A stretch of DNA of 64,000 bases from Microbacterium sp. SLBN-154 (GTDB lineage Bacteria; Actinomycetota; Actinomycetes; Actinomycetales; Microbacteriaceae). The DNA lies in assembly GCF_006715565.1 (NCBI RefSeq), contig NZ_VFNL01000001.1, positions 1,550,001 through 1,614,000 on the forward strand, in the 5' to 3' direction. The number at the start of each line of letters is the position of its first letter. Within the stretch, counting starts at the first letter, position 1. Below, piece after piece: positions 36,126-44,969 of this stretch. Below the pieces are notes generated by a model. It saw nothing but the letters and a program-made list of their open reading frames with translations. It did not search any database and was not told the origin of the DNA. A program made the translations under genes and the position numbers.

Positions 36126-36823
36126 TGGGGCGTTCGCTTGACGAACTGGCCGACGCGGGTCTGCTGGATGCCGGGTGGGCGGCAGCGCTCGCGCCCGTGG
36201 CCTCTGACATCGCCGCCCTCGGCGAGCGGCTGAGAGCCGAGACCGCCACGGGCGGCCAGTACCTCCCCGCCGGTGAGCGTGTGCTGCGCGCTTTCTCCCG
36301 TCCGCTCGACGAGGTGAAGGTGCTGATCGTGGGGCAGGACCCCTACCCGACGCCGGGTCATCCGATCGGCCTGTCGTTCGCCGTCGATCCGCGCGTGCGG
36401 CCCCTGCCGCGGAGCCTGGCGAACATCTACCGCGAACTGCGCGACGACCTCGGTATCGAGCCCGTCACCCACGGCGACCTGTCGGCGTGGAGCGACCAGG
36501 GCGTCATGCTGCTGAACAGGGTGCTCACCGTCCGCCCCGGTGAACCCGGCTCTCACCGCGGCTGGGGCTGGGAACGCGTCACCGAGCACGCCATCCGCGT
36601 GCTCGCAGCCCGTGATCGCCCTCTCGTCGCGATCCTCTGGGGGAGGGATGCCGCGACCCTGCGTCCGCTCCTCGGCGACACCGCCGCCATCACCTCGGCG
36701 CATCCGTCGCCCCTCTCGGCCAGCCGCGGATTCTTCGGGTCGCGGCCGTTCTCGCGCGCGAACGAGATGCTCGCCGCGCAGGGCGCTTCGACCGTCGACT
36801 GGCGTCTGCCCTCCGCCGCGTAG
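36125..36823 (+). CDS. ung: Uracil-DNA glycosylase, family 1
   Basis: 232 residues with [21 protein letters not shown] (water-activating Asp), [46 protein letters not shown] and [23 protein letters not shown] (leucine loop with HPSPLS). It removes uracil from DNA in base-excision repair. Length and motifs are normal. Start overlaps the preceding SDR stop by one base, so they are translationally coupled, with no obvious functional link. Confidence 0.96.
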   Translation: MGRSLDELADAGLLDAGWAAALAPVASDIAALGERLRAETATGGQYLPAGERVLRAFSRPLDEVKVLIVGQDPYPTPGHPIGLSFAVDPRVRPLPRSLANIYRELRDDLGIEPVTHGDLSAWSDQGVMLLNRVLTVRPGEPGSHRGWGWERVTEHAIRVLAARDRPLVAILWGRDAATLRPLLGDTAAITSAHPSPLSASRGFFGSRPFSRANEMLAAQGASTVDWRLPSAA

Positions 36824-36826
36824 GCT
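36821..36826 (+). promoter_or_regulatory. -10 element for the GNAT gene, leaderless arrangement
   Basis: TAGGCT, beginning inside the ung stop codon region, ends 6 bases before ATG 36833. Confidence 0.45.
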
Positions 36827-36832
36827 GTCGCC

Positions 36833-37447
36833 ATGCTGGAGGAGGAGTACGAGACGGCGAGGCGCCGCCTTCCCCGTCATCTTCGTCGCCGGCCCGAGCC
36901 GGAGCGGCCGTTCTCGTTCGAGATCCGCCCGGTCGCCGACGGTGACATCCCCGACATCCGCGAGATCTACAACTACTACGTCACCAACTCCGTGGTGACC
37001 TTCGATGAAAAGAAGTGGACCGTCGGGCAGTGGCGGGACAAGGTCGCCTACCTGAAGAAGCTCGGTCTGCCCTTCCTCGTCGCCGAATCGCCCTCCGGTC
37101 AGGTGCTCGGGTACGCCTACGTGCAGCCGATGTCGAGCAAGTCCGCCTATCGGTACTCGGTGGAGAACTCTATCTACCTCGGGCAGGCAGCGACCGGGAA
37201 GGGACTCGGGCGCGCGCTCCTCGAGGCGCTCATCGCGGCATGCGAGCAGGCGGGCATCCGGGAGATGGTGGCTGTCATCAGCGACAGGGGCGCCGAGGCC
37301 TCGATCGCCCTCCACGAGAAGCTCGGGTTCGCCGAGGTCGGACGCATGGGCCGGGTCGGCTTCAAGTTCGGCCGGTGGCTCGGGACGGTGTACCTGCAGA
37401 AGTCCCTGAAGCCGGTGAAGAAGCGGCGGGCACTCTTCGGTCGGTGA
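36833..37447 (+). CDS. GNAT N-acetyltransferase, phosphinothricin-acetyltransferase-like
   Basis: 204 residues. After a basic N-terminal tail the GNAT fold starts at FEIRPVADGDIPDIREIYNYYVTNSVVTFDEK, then FLVAESPSGQVLGYAYVQPM, YRYSVENSIYLGQAATGKGLGRALLEALI (acetyl-CoA pyrophosphate loop), and EMVAVISDRGAEASIALHEKLGFAEVGRMGRVGFKFGRWLGTVYLQ, read in segments. This is the Pat/YncA-type pattern; such enzymes acetylate methionine derivatives or phosphinothricin-like compounds. The substrate is not established. Confidence 0.88.
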   Translation: MLEEEYETARRRLPRHLRRRPEPERPFSFEIRPVADGDIPDIREIYNYYVTNSVVTFDEKKWTVGQWRDKVAYLKKLGLPFLVAESPSGQVLGYAYVQPMSSKSAYRYSVENSIYLGQAATGKGLGRALLEALIAACEQAGIREMVAVISDRGAEASIALHEKLGFAEVGRMGRVGFKFGRWLGTVYLQKSLKPVKKRRALFGR

Positions 37448-37470
37448 TCAGCCGGGGGTGATCAGCCGGG
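37444..37470. repeat. 14-bp tandem duplication at the convergent stops
   Basis: GTGATCAGCCGGG occurs at 37444-37456 and 37458-37470. Each copy contains the palindrome TGATCA, which reads TGA on both strands: the GNAT gene stops in the first copy and the opposing emfourin-like gene stops in the second. Confidence 0.8.
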
Positions 37471-37785
37471 GCGACCGTGCTCGCGCACGCGCTCCACGAG
37501 GGTCTGCCACGGTCCTTCCAGATCCGCATCGCCGAATTCGGCCTCACGGTCGGCGCCGTGCGAGGTCGCATGCACCCGCCAGCGGAATCGATCGGCCCCG
37601 CGCGTCGGGCGCGGTGCCACGTCCCAGGGGCAGGCGTCGATGAGGGGAAGCCAGGACGATGCGTCGTCGCCCTCGACCTCGGCACGCCATCGACGGGGGA
37701 TTCCGGTGACACCGCCGGTGCGCTCCACCAGGACCACGACGATCGCCTTCCTGCCGGGACCGGTCCCGTCCGTCTGATCGCTCAT
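37462..37785 (-). CDS. Emfourin-like inhibitor of the adjacent M4 protease
   Basis: 107 residues from ATG 37785. The core AIVVVLVERTGGVTGIPRRWRAEVEG has the pattern of emfourin (M4in): a beta strand, R/ERxGG, G-I-x-R, then WxxLIDACPW. A Trp/Arg-rich strand (RFRWRVHATS) and a short helix with LVERVREHG follow. Emfourin is a slow-tight-binding intracellular inhibitor of protealysin-like M4 proteases and is encoded next to them. Here the protease stop is 34 bases upstream on the same strand, supporting the call. Assignment rests on motif recognition and context. Confidence 0.72.
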   Translation of the reverse strand: MSDQTDGTGPGRKAIVVVLVERTGGVTGIPRRWRAEVEGDDASSWLPLIDACPWDVAPRPTRGADRFRWRVHATSHGADREAEFGDADLEGPWQTLVERVREHGRPG

Positions 37786-37819
37786 CCCCGTCCACGATGC
37801 TCTCTCGGGGCCGAAGCGC

Positions 37820-38872
37820 CTACCCGGCGAGGTCGACCCCGACACCCGCCCAGGCGGCGCGAACGGCCGCTGCTTCTTTGGATGATCCACCGTACTCCGA
37901 CTGGGCGGCGGCCACCGTCGCGGCGGCGAAGTCGGAGAAGTCCGCGGTGGGGGAGAGGGCGCCCGAGGTCAGGGCGAGGTACCACACGCGCCCCGCCCGC
38001 TCCCACGCGTATCCGCCGAGCGCCGTGGCGACGAGGTGGAACGCCCGGTTGGGGATGCCGGAGTTGATGTGCACGCCGCCATTGTCATCGGCGGTCACGA
38101 CGTAGTCGTCCATGTGCCCCGGTTGCGGGTCGCGGCCGAGGATGTCGTCGTCGTACGCGGTCCCCGGCACCGCCAACGATCGCAGAGCCCGCCCCTGCAC
38201 CGCGGGGGTGAAGATCCCCTCGCCGATGAGCCAGCTGGCCTCGTCGGCGGTCTGGCCGAGATGCTGCTGCTCGACGAGCACGCCGAACACGTCGGCCAGC
38301 GATTCGTTCAGCGCGCCGGACTGGTCCTGGTACTCCAGGCCTCCGGCGGCCTCGATGACCCCGTGCGCGAGCTCGTGGGCGATGACGGTGAGCGAGCCGG
38401 TGAAGCCGGTGAACACCTCGCCGTCACCGTCGCCGAAGACCATGCGCTCGCCGTTCCAGAAAGCGTTGTCGTAGTCGCGGCCGTAGTGCACGGTCGCCAG
38501 GAGCGGGCCGCCCCGGCCATCGATGCCGTTGCGGGCGAAGGCGTCCCAGAACGCGTCGAAGGTGATGCCGAGCCCGGCGAAGGCCTCGTCGACGGCGGCG
38601 TCGCCGGTGGCCGGGTCGTCCTCGCCGCGCACACGACGACCGGGGAGCACCTCGCGCCGCTCCGCGTCGGAGATCGTGCGATCGGGCGCGGGCGTGGTCT
38701 CGGCGGTGATCGTGCCGTCGTCGCCGATGGACAGGCGGAGCCTGCTCCGGGTGATGCGGTAGGGCGGGGTGGCCTGCAGGGTCGCGCGCGCCGCGGCGGC
38801 CGCGTGGGCGAAGGTCGCCTCGTTCACGGAGGCGATCCGGGCGAGGAGATAGGGAGGGATGATCGCGCGCAT
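37820..38872 (-). CDS. Protealysin-like M4 metalloprotease
   Basis: 350 residues from ATG 38872 (an upstream GTG at 38893 is possible). No signal peptide: the short propeptide begins AIIPPYLLARIA, containing the PPxL motif of protealysin-like precursors. Zinc ligands and catalytic residues are His166, Glu167, His170 (HELAHGV) and Glu190 (GALNESLADVFG), with His268 in HINSGIPNRAFHL. Protealysin-like enzymes mature by self-cleavage and many act in or leave the cytoplasm without a Sec signal. It starts 11 bases after the last Opp ABC gene and is followed by its probable inhibitor, so the peptide importer, protease and inhibitor seem to be one transcription unit. Confidence 0.9.
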   Translation of the reverse strand: MRAIIPPYLLARIASVNEATFAHAAAAARATLQATPPYRITRSRLRLSIGDDGTITAETTPAPDRTISDAERREVLPGRRVRGEDDPATGDAAVDEAFAGLGITFDAFWDAFARNGIDGRGGPLLATVHYGRDYDNAFWNGERMVFGDGDGEVFTGFTGSLTVIAHELAHGVIEAAGGLEYQDQSGALNESLADVFGVLVEQQHLGQTADEASWLIGEGIFTPAVQGRALRSLAVPGTAYDDDILGRDPQPGHMDDYVVTADDNGGVHINSGIPNRAFHLVATALGGYAWERAGRVWYLALTSGALSPTADFSDFAAATVAAAQSEYGGSSKEAAAVRAAWAGVGVDLAG

Positions 38873-38882
38873 GGCGACCACG

Positions 38883-39707
38883 CTAACCCTCACCTCCGAC
38901 GCCGGGGCGGGTCGCCGGAGGATCGATCATGGGCACCGACGCCAGGAGGCGACGCGTGTAGGCCACCTGCGGTTGCTGCAGCACCTTCTCGGTGGGCCCC
39001 TCCTCGACGATGCGGCCGTCCTTCATCACGACCACCTCATCGCAGATGCTCTGCACGACGCCGATGTCGTGAGAGACCATCACGAGCGTGAGGTCCTCCT
39101 GTCGGCGGAGATCGGCCAGCAGGGTGAGGATCTGCGCGCGGACGGTGACATCGAGCGCCGAGAGCGGCTCGTCGCCGACGAGCAGGCGCGGGCGGTGCAC
39201 GAGTGCCCGGGCCAGAGCGATCCGCTGGCGCTGGCCGCCGGAGAACTCGTGCGGGAACCGCTCGGTCATCTCGGCCTCCAGCCCGACCTGCTCCAGCACC
39301 TCGCGCACGCGTGCCCGCCGATCGCCCTCGATCCCGAGGGCCCAGAGGGGTTCTCCGACGATGCGCCCCACGCTCATCCGCGGGTCGAGCGAGGCATAGG
39401 GATCCTGGAACACCACGCCGGTCAGCCGCCGGAGCCAGTGCAGCGAGCGCGCGGACGCCGTGGCGTCGATGGCGCGCCCGTCGACCTCGACGGTGCCCGA
39501 GGTGGGGGCATCGAGCCCGAGGAGGATCCGCACGAGAGTGGATTTCCCCGACCCCGACTCGCCGATGATGCCCAGCGCACTCCCGGCGCTGACGTCGACG
39601 TCGGCGTCCTCGAGAGCGGTCGTGTACGTCCGCCGCTCGAACAGGGTCTTCTTCGGCAGCGCGTGACGGCGGGTGAGGCGTCGGGCGCTCAGCAGGATGT
39701 CGCTCAC
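38883..39707 (-). CDS. Oligopeptide ABC transporter ATPase, OppF type
   Basis: 274 residues. Walker A is [20 protein letters not shown], followed by VFQDPYASLDPRMSVGRIVGEPL, FPHEFSGGQRQRIALARAL (signature) and LLVGDEPLSALDVTVRAQIL (Walker B), then MVSHDIGVV (switch His). The C-terminal extension TRRLLASVP is of OppF/DppF type. It is the fifth gene of the importer and overlaps the preceding ATPase gene by 4 bases. Confidence 0.93.
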   Translation of the reverse strand: MSDILLSARRLTRRHALPKKTLFERRTYTTALEDADVDVSAGSALGIIGESGSGKSTLVRILLGLDAPTSGTVEVDGRAIDATASARSLHWLRRLTGVVFQDPYASLDPRMSVGRIVGEPLWALGIEGDRRARVREVLEQVGLEAEMTERFPHEFSGGQRQRIALARALVHRPRLLVGDEPLSALDVTVRAQILTLLADLRRQEDLTLVMVSHDIGVVQSICDEVVVMKDGRIVEEGPTEKVLQQPQVAYTRRLLASVPMIDPPATRPGVGGEG

Positions 39708-40495
39708 GGCGTCATCCCCTCGGGACGCCAGAGCGTGGCGGTGGCGTCGCGGAGGAGACCGCGCGTGACGGGCGAGGCGGGGTTGCGCAGGATCGTGGCC
39801 ACCGGGCCCGCCTCCACGATCCGTCCGTTCTCGAGGACCACCGCGTCAGTGGCGACCTGAGACAGCACGGCGAGGTCGTGGGTGATGAAGATCAGCGACA
39901 TCCCGTCGTCCGAGACGAGGGTGCGCAGTAGTTCGAGGATCTCGGCCTGGATCGTGACGTCCAGTGCCGTGGTGGGCTCATCGGCGATGAGCAGGCGGGG
40001 TCGGCAGGCGAGGGCCATCGCGATCGCGACCCGCTGGCGCTGCCCGCCGGAGAGCTGGTGCGGGTAGCGCCCCACGATGCGTTCGGGCTCGGGAAGGGCC
40101 ACGCGCGCCGCTTCGGTGACGGCCCGTGCCGCGGCATCCTTTCGGGTCATCCGCTCGTGGATGCGCACCGCCTCGGCGATCTGCCGGCCGACCGTGCGGA
40201 TCGGGTTCAGCGCCGTCCGCGGTTCCTGGAAGACGATGCCGATCTCGTCGCCGCGGAGTTCGGCGAGCTCGCGATCGCGGAGACCGATGAGTTCGCGGCC
40301 GTTCCAGCGCACGCTCCCCGACGCCGTCGCGCCGTCGGGGAGGAGCCCGAGGACCGCAAGTGCCGTGAGCGACTTGCCCGACCCCGACTCGCCGATCAGC
40401 CCCACCCGGGCACCGCTCGGCACCTCGAACGAGATGCCGTCGACGACGCGTCGGCCGTCGATCTCGACGACGAGGTCTTCCACCGACAGGCTCAT
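39704..40495 (-). CDS. Oligopeptide ABC transporter ATPase, OppD type
   Basis: 263 residues from ATG 40495 ([20 protein letters not shown]), which overlaps the permease stop by 4 bases; the open frame extends further upstream but that part lies inside the permease gene. Walker [44 protein letters not shown], signature [19 protein letters not shown] and Walker [21 protein letters not shown] are intact. With the OppF-type partner it forms the nucleotide-binding pair of the importer. Confidence 0.93.
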   Translation of the reverse strand: MSLSVEDLVVEIDGRRVVDGISFEVPSGARVGLIGESGSGKSLTALAVLGLLPDGATASGSVRWNGRELIGLRDRELAELRGDEIGIVFQEPRTALNPIRTVGRQIAEAVRIHERMTRKDAAARAVTEAARVALPEPERIVGRYPHQLSGGQRQRVAIAMALACRPRLLIADEPTTALDVTIQAEILELLRTLVSDDGMSLIFITHDLAVLSQVATDAVVLENGRIVEAGPVATILRNPASPVTRGLLRDATATLWRPEGMTP

Positions 40496-41370
40496 GCGAC
40501 CACCTCGGGCACATGCGTCCGTGCACGGCGGGCGGAACCTCCACGGCGGGAGAGGGTCGGGTCGGTGGCGTCGCGGATCCCGTCGCCCAGCAGATTCAGC
40601 CCGAGCACCGTGAGGGTGATCGCGAGCCCCGGCCAGAGCACGGAGAGCGGGTAGACGGTCAGGTACTGCTGAAGCTCCGCCAGCAGCAGCCCCCACGACG
40701 GCTCGGTAGGGGGTGCGCCGAAGCCCAGGTACGACAGACCCGCCTCGGCGAGGACGGCGACGGCCATGCCCCACGACAGCTGGACGATGAACACCGGCGC
40801 GACGTTCGGCAGCAGATGGCGCACGAGGTTCTGCGCGGGGGTGAGGCCCGAGGCCCGACCGGCGAGGACGAAGTCGCTCTGCAGCACCCGCCGGAGCTCC
40901 GGCCGGGTGACCCGGGCGATGTTCACCCCGAATCCGATGCCCACCGCCCAGATCACCACCCACAGCGACCCGCCCCAGACCGCCGAGATCATCATCGCGA
41001 TGAGGAGCACGGGGAAGGCGATGAGGATGTCGACGGTGACGGCGACCGTTTCGCGCAGCCAGCGGCGGGTGAGGGCGCCGAGGGCGGCGAGGGCGAGACC
41101 GATGACGGTGGCGACCAGGCCCGCGCCGACCGCGACGACGACCGTCGTCCGCGAGCCGGCGATGAGGAGGCTGAGGATGTCGCGGCCCGTGCCGTCGGTA
41201 CCGAGAAGGTGCGGCCAGCCGGGTGGTGCCCAGCGGTTCGGGATGTCGACCTGCTGCGGATCGAAGGGCGTCCACACGAGCGAGACCGCTGCGGTGACGA
41301 GGATCACCGCGACGACGATGAGGCCGAAGCGGCCGGTCGAGAGGGCCCACAGTCGTCGGAAGGCGCTCAT
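40492..41370 (-). CDS. Oligopeptide ABC transporter permease, DppC/OppC type
   Basis: 292 residues. First helix LIVVAVILVTAAVSLVW, then the extracytoplasmic HLLGTDGTGRDILSLLIAGSRTTVVVAVGA motif of OppC-type subunits, further helices, and the EAA loop around RHLLPNVAPVFIVQLSWGMAVAVLAEAGLSYLGFGAPP. It pairs with the upstream permease. Both ends overlap neighbouring genes by 4 bases. Confidence 0.92.
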   Translation of the reverse strand: MSAFRRLWALSTGRFGLIVVAVILVTAAVSLVWTPFDPQQVDIPNRWAPPGWPHLLGTDGTGRDILSLLIAGSRTTVVVAVGAGLVATVIGLALAALGALTRRWLRETVAVTVDILIAFPVLLIAMMISAVWGGSLWVVIWAVGIGFGVNIARVTRPELRRVLQSDFVLAGRASGLTPAQNLVRHLLPNVAPVFIVQLSWGMAVAVLAEAGLSYLGFGAPPTEPSWGLLLAELQQYLTVYPLSVLWPGLAITLTVLGLNLLGDGIRDATDPTLSRRGGSARRARTHVPEVVA

Positions 41371-42317
41371 GAGGCCTCCCGCTGTCGCGGATCGAGAAGG
41401 CGGTGGACGATGTCGACGAGGAAGCCGACGAGGAGCACGAAACCGGTGAGGATCAGCAGCTCGCCCTGCACCATCGGGAGGTCTCGGCGGTCGACGTCTT
41501 CCACCAGCATCCGTCCGATCCCGGGCAGGCTGAACAGCTGCTCGATGATGACCGCGCCGACGACGATCCCGGCCACCTGGAGCCCGAGCACCGAGATGAC
41601 CGACAGGCCGACGTTGGGGAGGCCGTGTCGGATGAGCGCGGCGTTACGGGTGAGACCCTTCGCCGCCGCGGTGCGGACGTAATCCTGCCCGATCGCCTGC
41701 AGCGTGGCGCTCCGCACGAAGCGCAGCAGCATCGCGCCCTCGATGATGCCGATGGTGAGCGCGGGGAGGATGAGGGCTCGGAGCGCGTCGGCAGGCTGAC
41801 TCCAGCCGCCCCGGGGAAAGCCCTGGGCGGGGAGCCAGCCGAGCCATACCGCGAAGACCACGACGAGCATCATCCCCGCCCACACCACGGGCACCGCGGC
41901 GAGGGCCTGGGCCCCGACGCTCAGCGTCGTACCGTCGGCCCGCCCGCGGCGCAGGGCCGACACGACCCCGAGCGGGATGCTGACCGCGAGGGCGAAGAGG
42001 AGGGACAGGATGCCGAGCGGCACCGTCACGCGGGCCTTCTCGGCGAGCTCGGTGGTGACGCCGGTGCCGGTGTAGAGCGAGGTGCCGAGATCGCCGCGGA
42101 ACACCCCGCCGATCCAGTCCGCGTACTGCGCCCACAGCGGCGCGTTGAGCCCGAGGCTCTCTCGGATGGCGGCGACCTGCTCGGGGGTGCCGTTCGTGCC
42201 GGCGATCTGCTGTGCGACGTCGCCGGGGAGCACCCGCAGGGTGAGGAAGATGAGCGCACTGGCTACGAACAGCCCCAGCAGCAGCAGGGCTCCCCGGGTC
42301 AGCGCGTACCGGATCAC
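41367..42317 (-). CDS. Oligopeptide ABC transporter permease, DppB/OppB type
   Basis: 316 residues with a GTG start overlapping the stop of the binding-protein gene by 4 bases. GALLLLGLFVASALIFLTLRVLPGDVAQ is the conserved first helix and loop, the long periplasmic loop follows, and the EAA region reads VRTAAAKGLTRNAALIRHGLPNVGLSVISVLGLQ. Six membrane segments are visible. It is the second gene of the importer operon. Confidence 0.92.
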   Translation of the reverse strand: MIRYALTRGALLLLGLFVASALIFLTLRVLPGDVAQQIAGTNGTPEQVAAIRESLGLNAPLWAQYADWIGGVFRGDLGTSLYTGTGVTTELAEKARVTVPLGILSLLFALAVSIPLGVVSALRRGRADGTTLSVGAQALAAVPVVWAGMMLVVVFAVWLGWLPAQGFPRGGWSQPADALRALILPALTIGIIEGAMLLRFVRSATLQAIGQDYVRTAAAKGLTRNAALIRHGLPNVGLSVISVLGLQVAGIVVGAVIIEQLFSLPGIGRMLVEDVDRRDLPMVQGELLILTGFVLLVGFLVDIVHRLLDPRQREAS

Positions 42318-43822
42318 TCGCTCTTGGTCAGCTCTGAGAGATCGAGGCGGGCGTTGACGTTGTCAGCCGGCATCCCGTCGATCCCGGTGGCCACGGCGCT
42401 GACCCCTGCCCAGTTGTAGAGCCAGTCGGCGGCGGCATCCTCGGCGACGATACGCGCGGCCTCGGCGAGGAGGGCGTCGGCCTCCGCCTCATCCGTGGCA
42501 CGCAGCGACTGCTCGTAAAGATCCTGCACTTCGGGGTTGTCGTAGGTGAAGTAGTAGTCGGGGTTCGCCCAGTTCTCGAAGTCGCGGGGCTCGGCGTGGT
42601 TGACGTAGCTGAGCTCGTAGTCCTTGTTCGTGTACACGTCGTTGACCCACACGCCGAAGTCGACCGCGTCGACCTCGAGGGTGATGCCGACCTCGTTGAG
42701 GTTCGACACCAAGATCTGCGGGATCGTCGTGCCGTAGAACGAGGGGATGGTGAGGGTCAGCTCGAGGTCGTCGACTCCCGCTTCCTCCAGCAGCGCGCGC
42801 GCTGCCTCGGGGTCGTACGGCGCCGTGTCGCTGAGGTCCTCGTAGCCGGGGTCGGGCTCGGGGATGGGGCCGTACAGGGTCTGGCCGGCACCGACCGCCT
42901 CGACGATGGCGTCGTGATCGATCGCCTGACGGATCGCCTGGCGCACCCGCTGGTCGTCGAGGGGCGCCGCCGTGCTGTTCATCGCCAGCACGCTCTTGTC
43001 GGTGGCGGTGCCGAGAACGACGGTCCAGTCGCCGTTCTGCTCGATCTGCTCGGTGAGGTTCGGATCGAACCCGGTGAGCACGTCCACTTCGCCCGCGGCC
43101 GCGGCGTTCACCGCGGCTTGGTCCTCGGCGATGTACTGGAAGACCACTTCGCCGACGCCCGCGGCGTCGCCCCAGTAGGCGTCGTTGCGGGTGAGGGTGA
43201 TGCTCGCCCCCTGCTGCCACTCCTCGAGGACGAACGGCCCGGTGCCGTTGGCCGCCGTCTGGTAGTCGACGGTGTCGCCCTCCTTGAGGATGATCCCGGC
43301 GCGGCCGGTGAGGTTCCACAGCAGGCTCGAGTCGGGCTGCGCGAGCGTGAGAGTGACGGTCTGCCCGTCGGCGGTGATCGACGACACGTTCGCCAGACGG
43401 GCGGAATCGGCCCACTCGGGGGTGTCCTTGCGGGTCTGCAGCGACCACACCACATCCTGCGCGGTCAGCTCCTGCCCGTCGTGGAAGGTGACGCCCTCCT
43501 CGAGGGTGAAGGTGTACGTCAGCCCGTCGTCCGAGACCTCCCAGTCGCTGGCGAGCGCCGGGACGATTTCCTGGTCGGTGGTCCGCGACACCAGGCCCTG
43601 GTAGACGTTGTCGATGAGCACCTGGTCGAGGGCCGCGCCGGTGGTCTGGCGGATGTCGAGGTTGCCGGGCTCGAGCACGAGGCGGATCGCGACCGAGGCA
43701 TCGGGGTTCGGCTCGCCTGTCGCGCCCGTCGGACCCGGGTCGGCGGTGGAGGTGCATCCGGCGAGCACGAGGGCGGACGCGGCGAAGAGTGCGGTGGCGG
43801 CGAGGGCCGTGCGGCGAAGCAT
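42314..43822 (-). CDS. Oligopeptide-type solute-binding lipoprotein (family 5)
   Basis: 502 residues. Signal peptide with lipobox LVLAGC (Cys22). The family 5 core follows: IRLVLEPGNLDIRQTTGAALDQVLIDNVYQGLV, VPALASDWEVSDDGLTYTFTLEEGVTFHDGQELTAQDVVWSL, and YDPEAARALLEEAG near the C-terminus. It captures peptides (or another family 5 ligand) at the outer membrane face and passes them to the permease genes that follow with 4-base overlaps. AAAGGA precedes the ATG. Ligand specificity is not readable, but the protease downstream favours peptides. Confidence 0.93.
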   Translation of the reverse strand: MLRRTALAATALFAASALVLAGCTSTADPGPTGATGEPNPDASVAIRLVLEPGNLDIRQTTGAALDQVLIDNVYQGLVSRTTDQEIVPALASDWEVSDDGLTYTFTLEEGVTFHDGQELTAQDVVWSLQTRKDTPEWADSARLANVSSITADGQTVTLTLAQPDSSLLWNLTGRAGIILKEGDTVDYQTAANGTGPFVLEEWQQGASITLTRNDAYWGDAAGVGEVVFQYIAEDQAAVNAAAAGEVDVLTGFDPNLTEQIEQNGDWTVVLGTATDKSVLAMNSTAAPLDDQRVRQAIRQAIDHDAIVEAVGAGQTLYGPIPEPDPGYEDLSDTAPYDPEAARALLEEAGVDDLELTLTIPSFYGTTIPQILVSNLNEVGITLEVDAVDFGVWVNDVYTNKDYELSYVNHAEPRDFENWANPDYYFTYDNPEVQDLYEQSLRATDEAEADALLAEAARIVAEDAAADWLYNWAGVSAVATGIDGMPADNVNARLDLSELTKSE

Positions 43823-43955
43823 GTGATTCCTTTCGGGACGGCACCCGGGGGAGGGGGATGCCGGCAGGCTCGCCCGAGCGAGCCGTGGTGCGGATACAGC
43901 CTAGGGAACCGCCGGGAACCCTGCCGAACCCGCTACCCGGAACGCAACAGAAGCG

Positions 43956-44918
43956 TTAATCCTTCCCGGCGGCCCGTCGGACTTCGGCGGCCAGGGCGAC
44001 GGGGGCGTCCTCCTGCAGATTGTGGCCGCCGGCGAGAGTGAGGACGGATGCCGCGGGCACCCGCTCGCGGAAGACCTCGGCGTCGGCGTCGGTGACGTAG
44101 CCACGCTCGCCCCGGATCAGCTGGAGCGGAGCGCGGACGGCGGCGAGGTCTTCCCATCCCGCCTCACCGAGCACGGCAGCCACGGCATCGCTCCCCGCGC
44201 CCGCGTCGGCGTCGGTGGCGGGCCGGTCGCCCCCGTCGGAGGCGGCGGCCGCGATGTGGGCGAAGTGGTGCTTCCACTCCACCCGCCCGTCGGCGCGGAT
44301 GCGCGAGTTGAAGTACACCCCCCGCGCCGCCTTCTCGCGCGTACCGCCGCCGAGTCCGAATGCCATGGCCTTCTCGACGAGCTCGTCGCGGTCGGCCCAA
44401 TCCGTGGGTCCGGCGAAGAACCGGCGGATCTGTGCGGCCCCGGCGTTCGGATCGAGGCCCGGGGTGATGTCGATCACGACGAGGCGCTCGACGAGGTCGG
44501 GGCGAGTGGCGGCGACGGCAGCGGCGGTGAGACCCCCGAGGGACTGTCCGACCAGCACCTGCGGACGATCGGTCCAGGCGGTCATCGCCGTGGCGACGTC
44601 GGGTGCCAGCATCCGTCCGACATAGGCGGCGTCGGCGCGCCACGACGAATCGCCGTGTCCGGGCAGGTCGATCGCGAGGGCCGGAAGACCGAGGGCGATG
44701 ACGGTGGTGTCCCAGGTGTGGGCGTTCAGCCCCGCACCGTGGAGGAAGGTCACCACGGCGCGGTCACCGGGGGAATCGAACCACCACCGCAGTCCGCTGA
44801 CGACCCGACCGTCGGGAAGGTCGATCCGACGGCGCTCACCGTGGGGGAGCGGGCCCGGCAGACCGGCGTCGGCCGCCTGGGCGGGGAGGAATGAGAACTC
44901 ATCGGCGGGTTCGGTCAC
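43956..44918 (-). CDS. Alpha/beta hydrolase
   Basis: 320 residues from GTG 44918; upstream in-frame codons lie over the divergent gene. VVTFLHGAGLNAHTWD (oxyanion hole), LAIDLPGHGDSSW, VLVGQSLGGLTAAAVAATRPDLVERLVVIDI with nucleophilic Ser, and LAGGHNLQEDAP with His are the hydrolase landmarks. Residues about 235-250 are an Asp/Ala/Gly low-complexity loop. No signal peptide. The substrate is unknown. It is divergent from the AhpD-like gene, 51 bases away. Confidence 0.87.
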   Translation of the reverse strand: MTEPADEFSFLPAQAADAGLPGPLPHGERRRIDLPDGRVVSGLRWWFDSPGDRAVVTFLHGAGLNAHTWDTTVIALGLPALAIDLPGHGDSSWRADAAYVGRMLAPDVATAMTAWTDRPQVLVGQSLGGLTAAAVAATRPDLVERLVVIDITPGLDPNAGAAQIRRFFAGPTDWADRDELVEKAMAFGLGGGTREKAARGVYFNSRIRADGRVEWKHHFAHIAAAASDGGDRPATDADAGAGSDAVAAVLGEAGWEDLAAVRAPLQLIRGERGYVTDADAEVFRERVPAASVLTLAGGHNLQEDAPVALAAEVRRAAGKD

Positions 44919-44957
44919 GCGGCCATTCTGCCTCAGGCCCGCTCGCGGCCGCGCGGG

Positions 44958-44963
44958 TAGGCT
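44958..44963 (+). promoter_or_regulatory. -10 element for the AhpD-like gene, leaderless arrangement
   Basis: TAGGCT ends 6 bases before ATG 44970, with no ribosome binding site between. Confidence 0.5.
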
Positions 44964-44969
44964 GACGCC

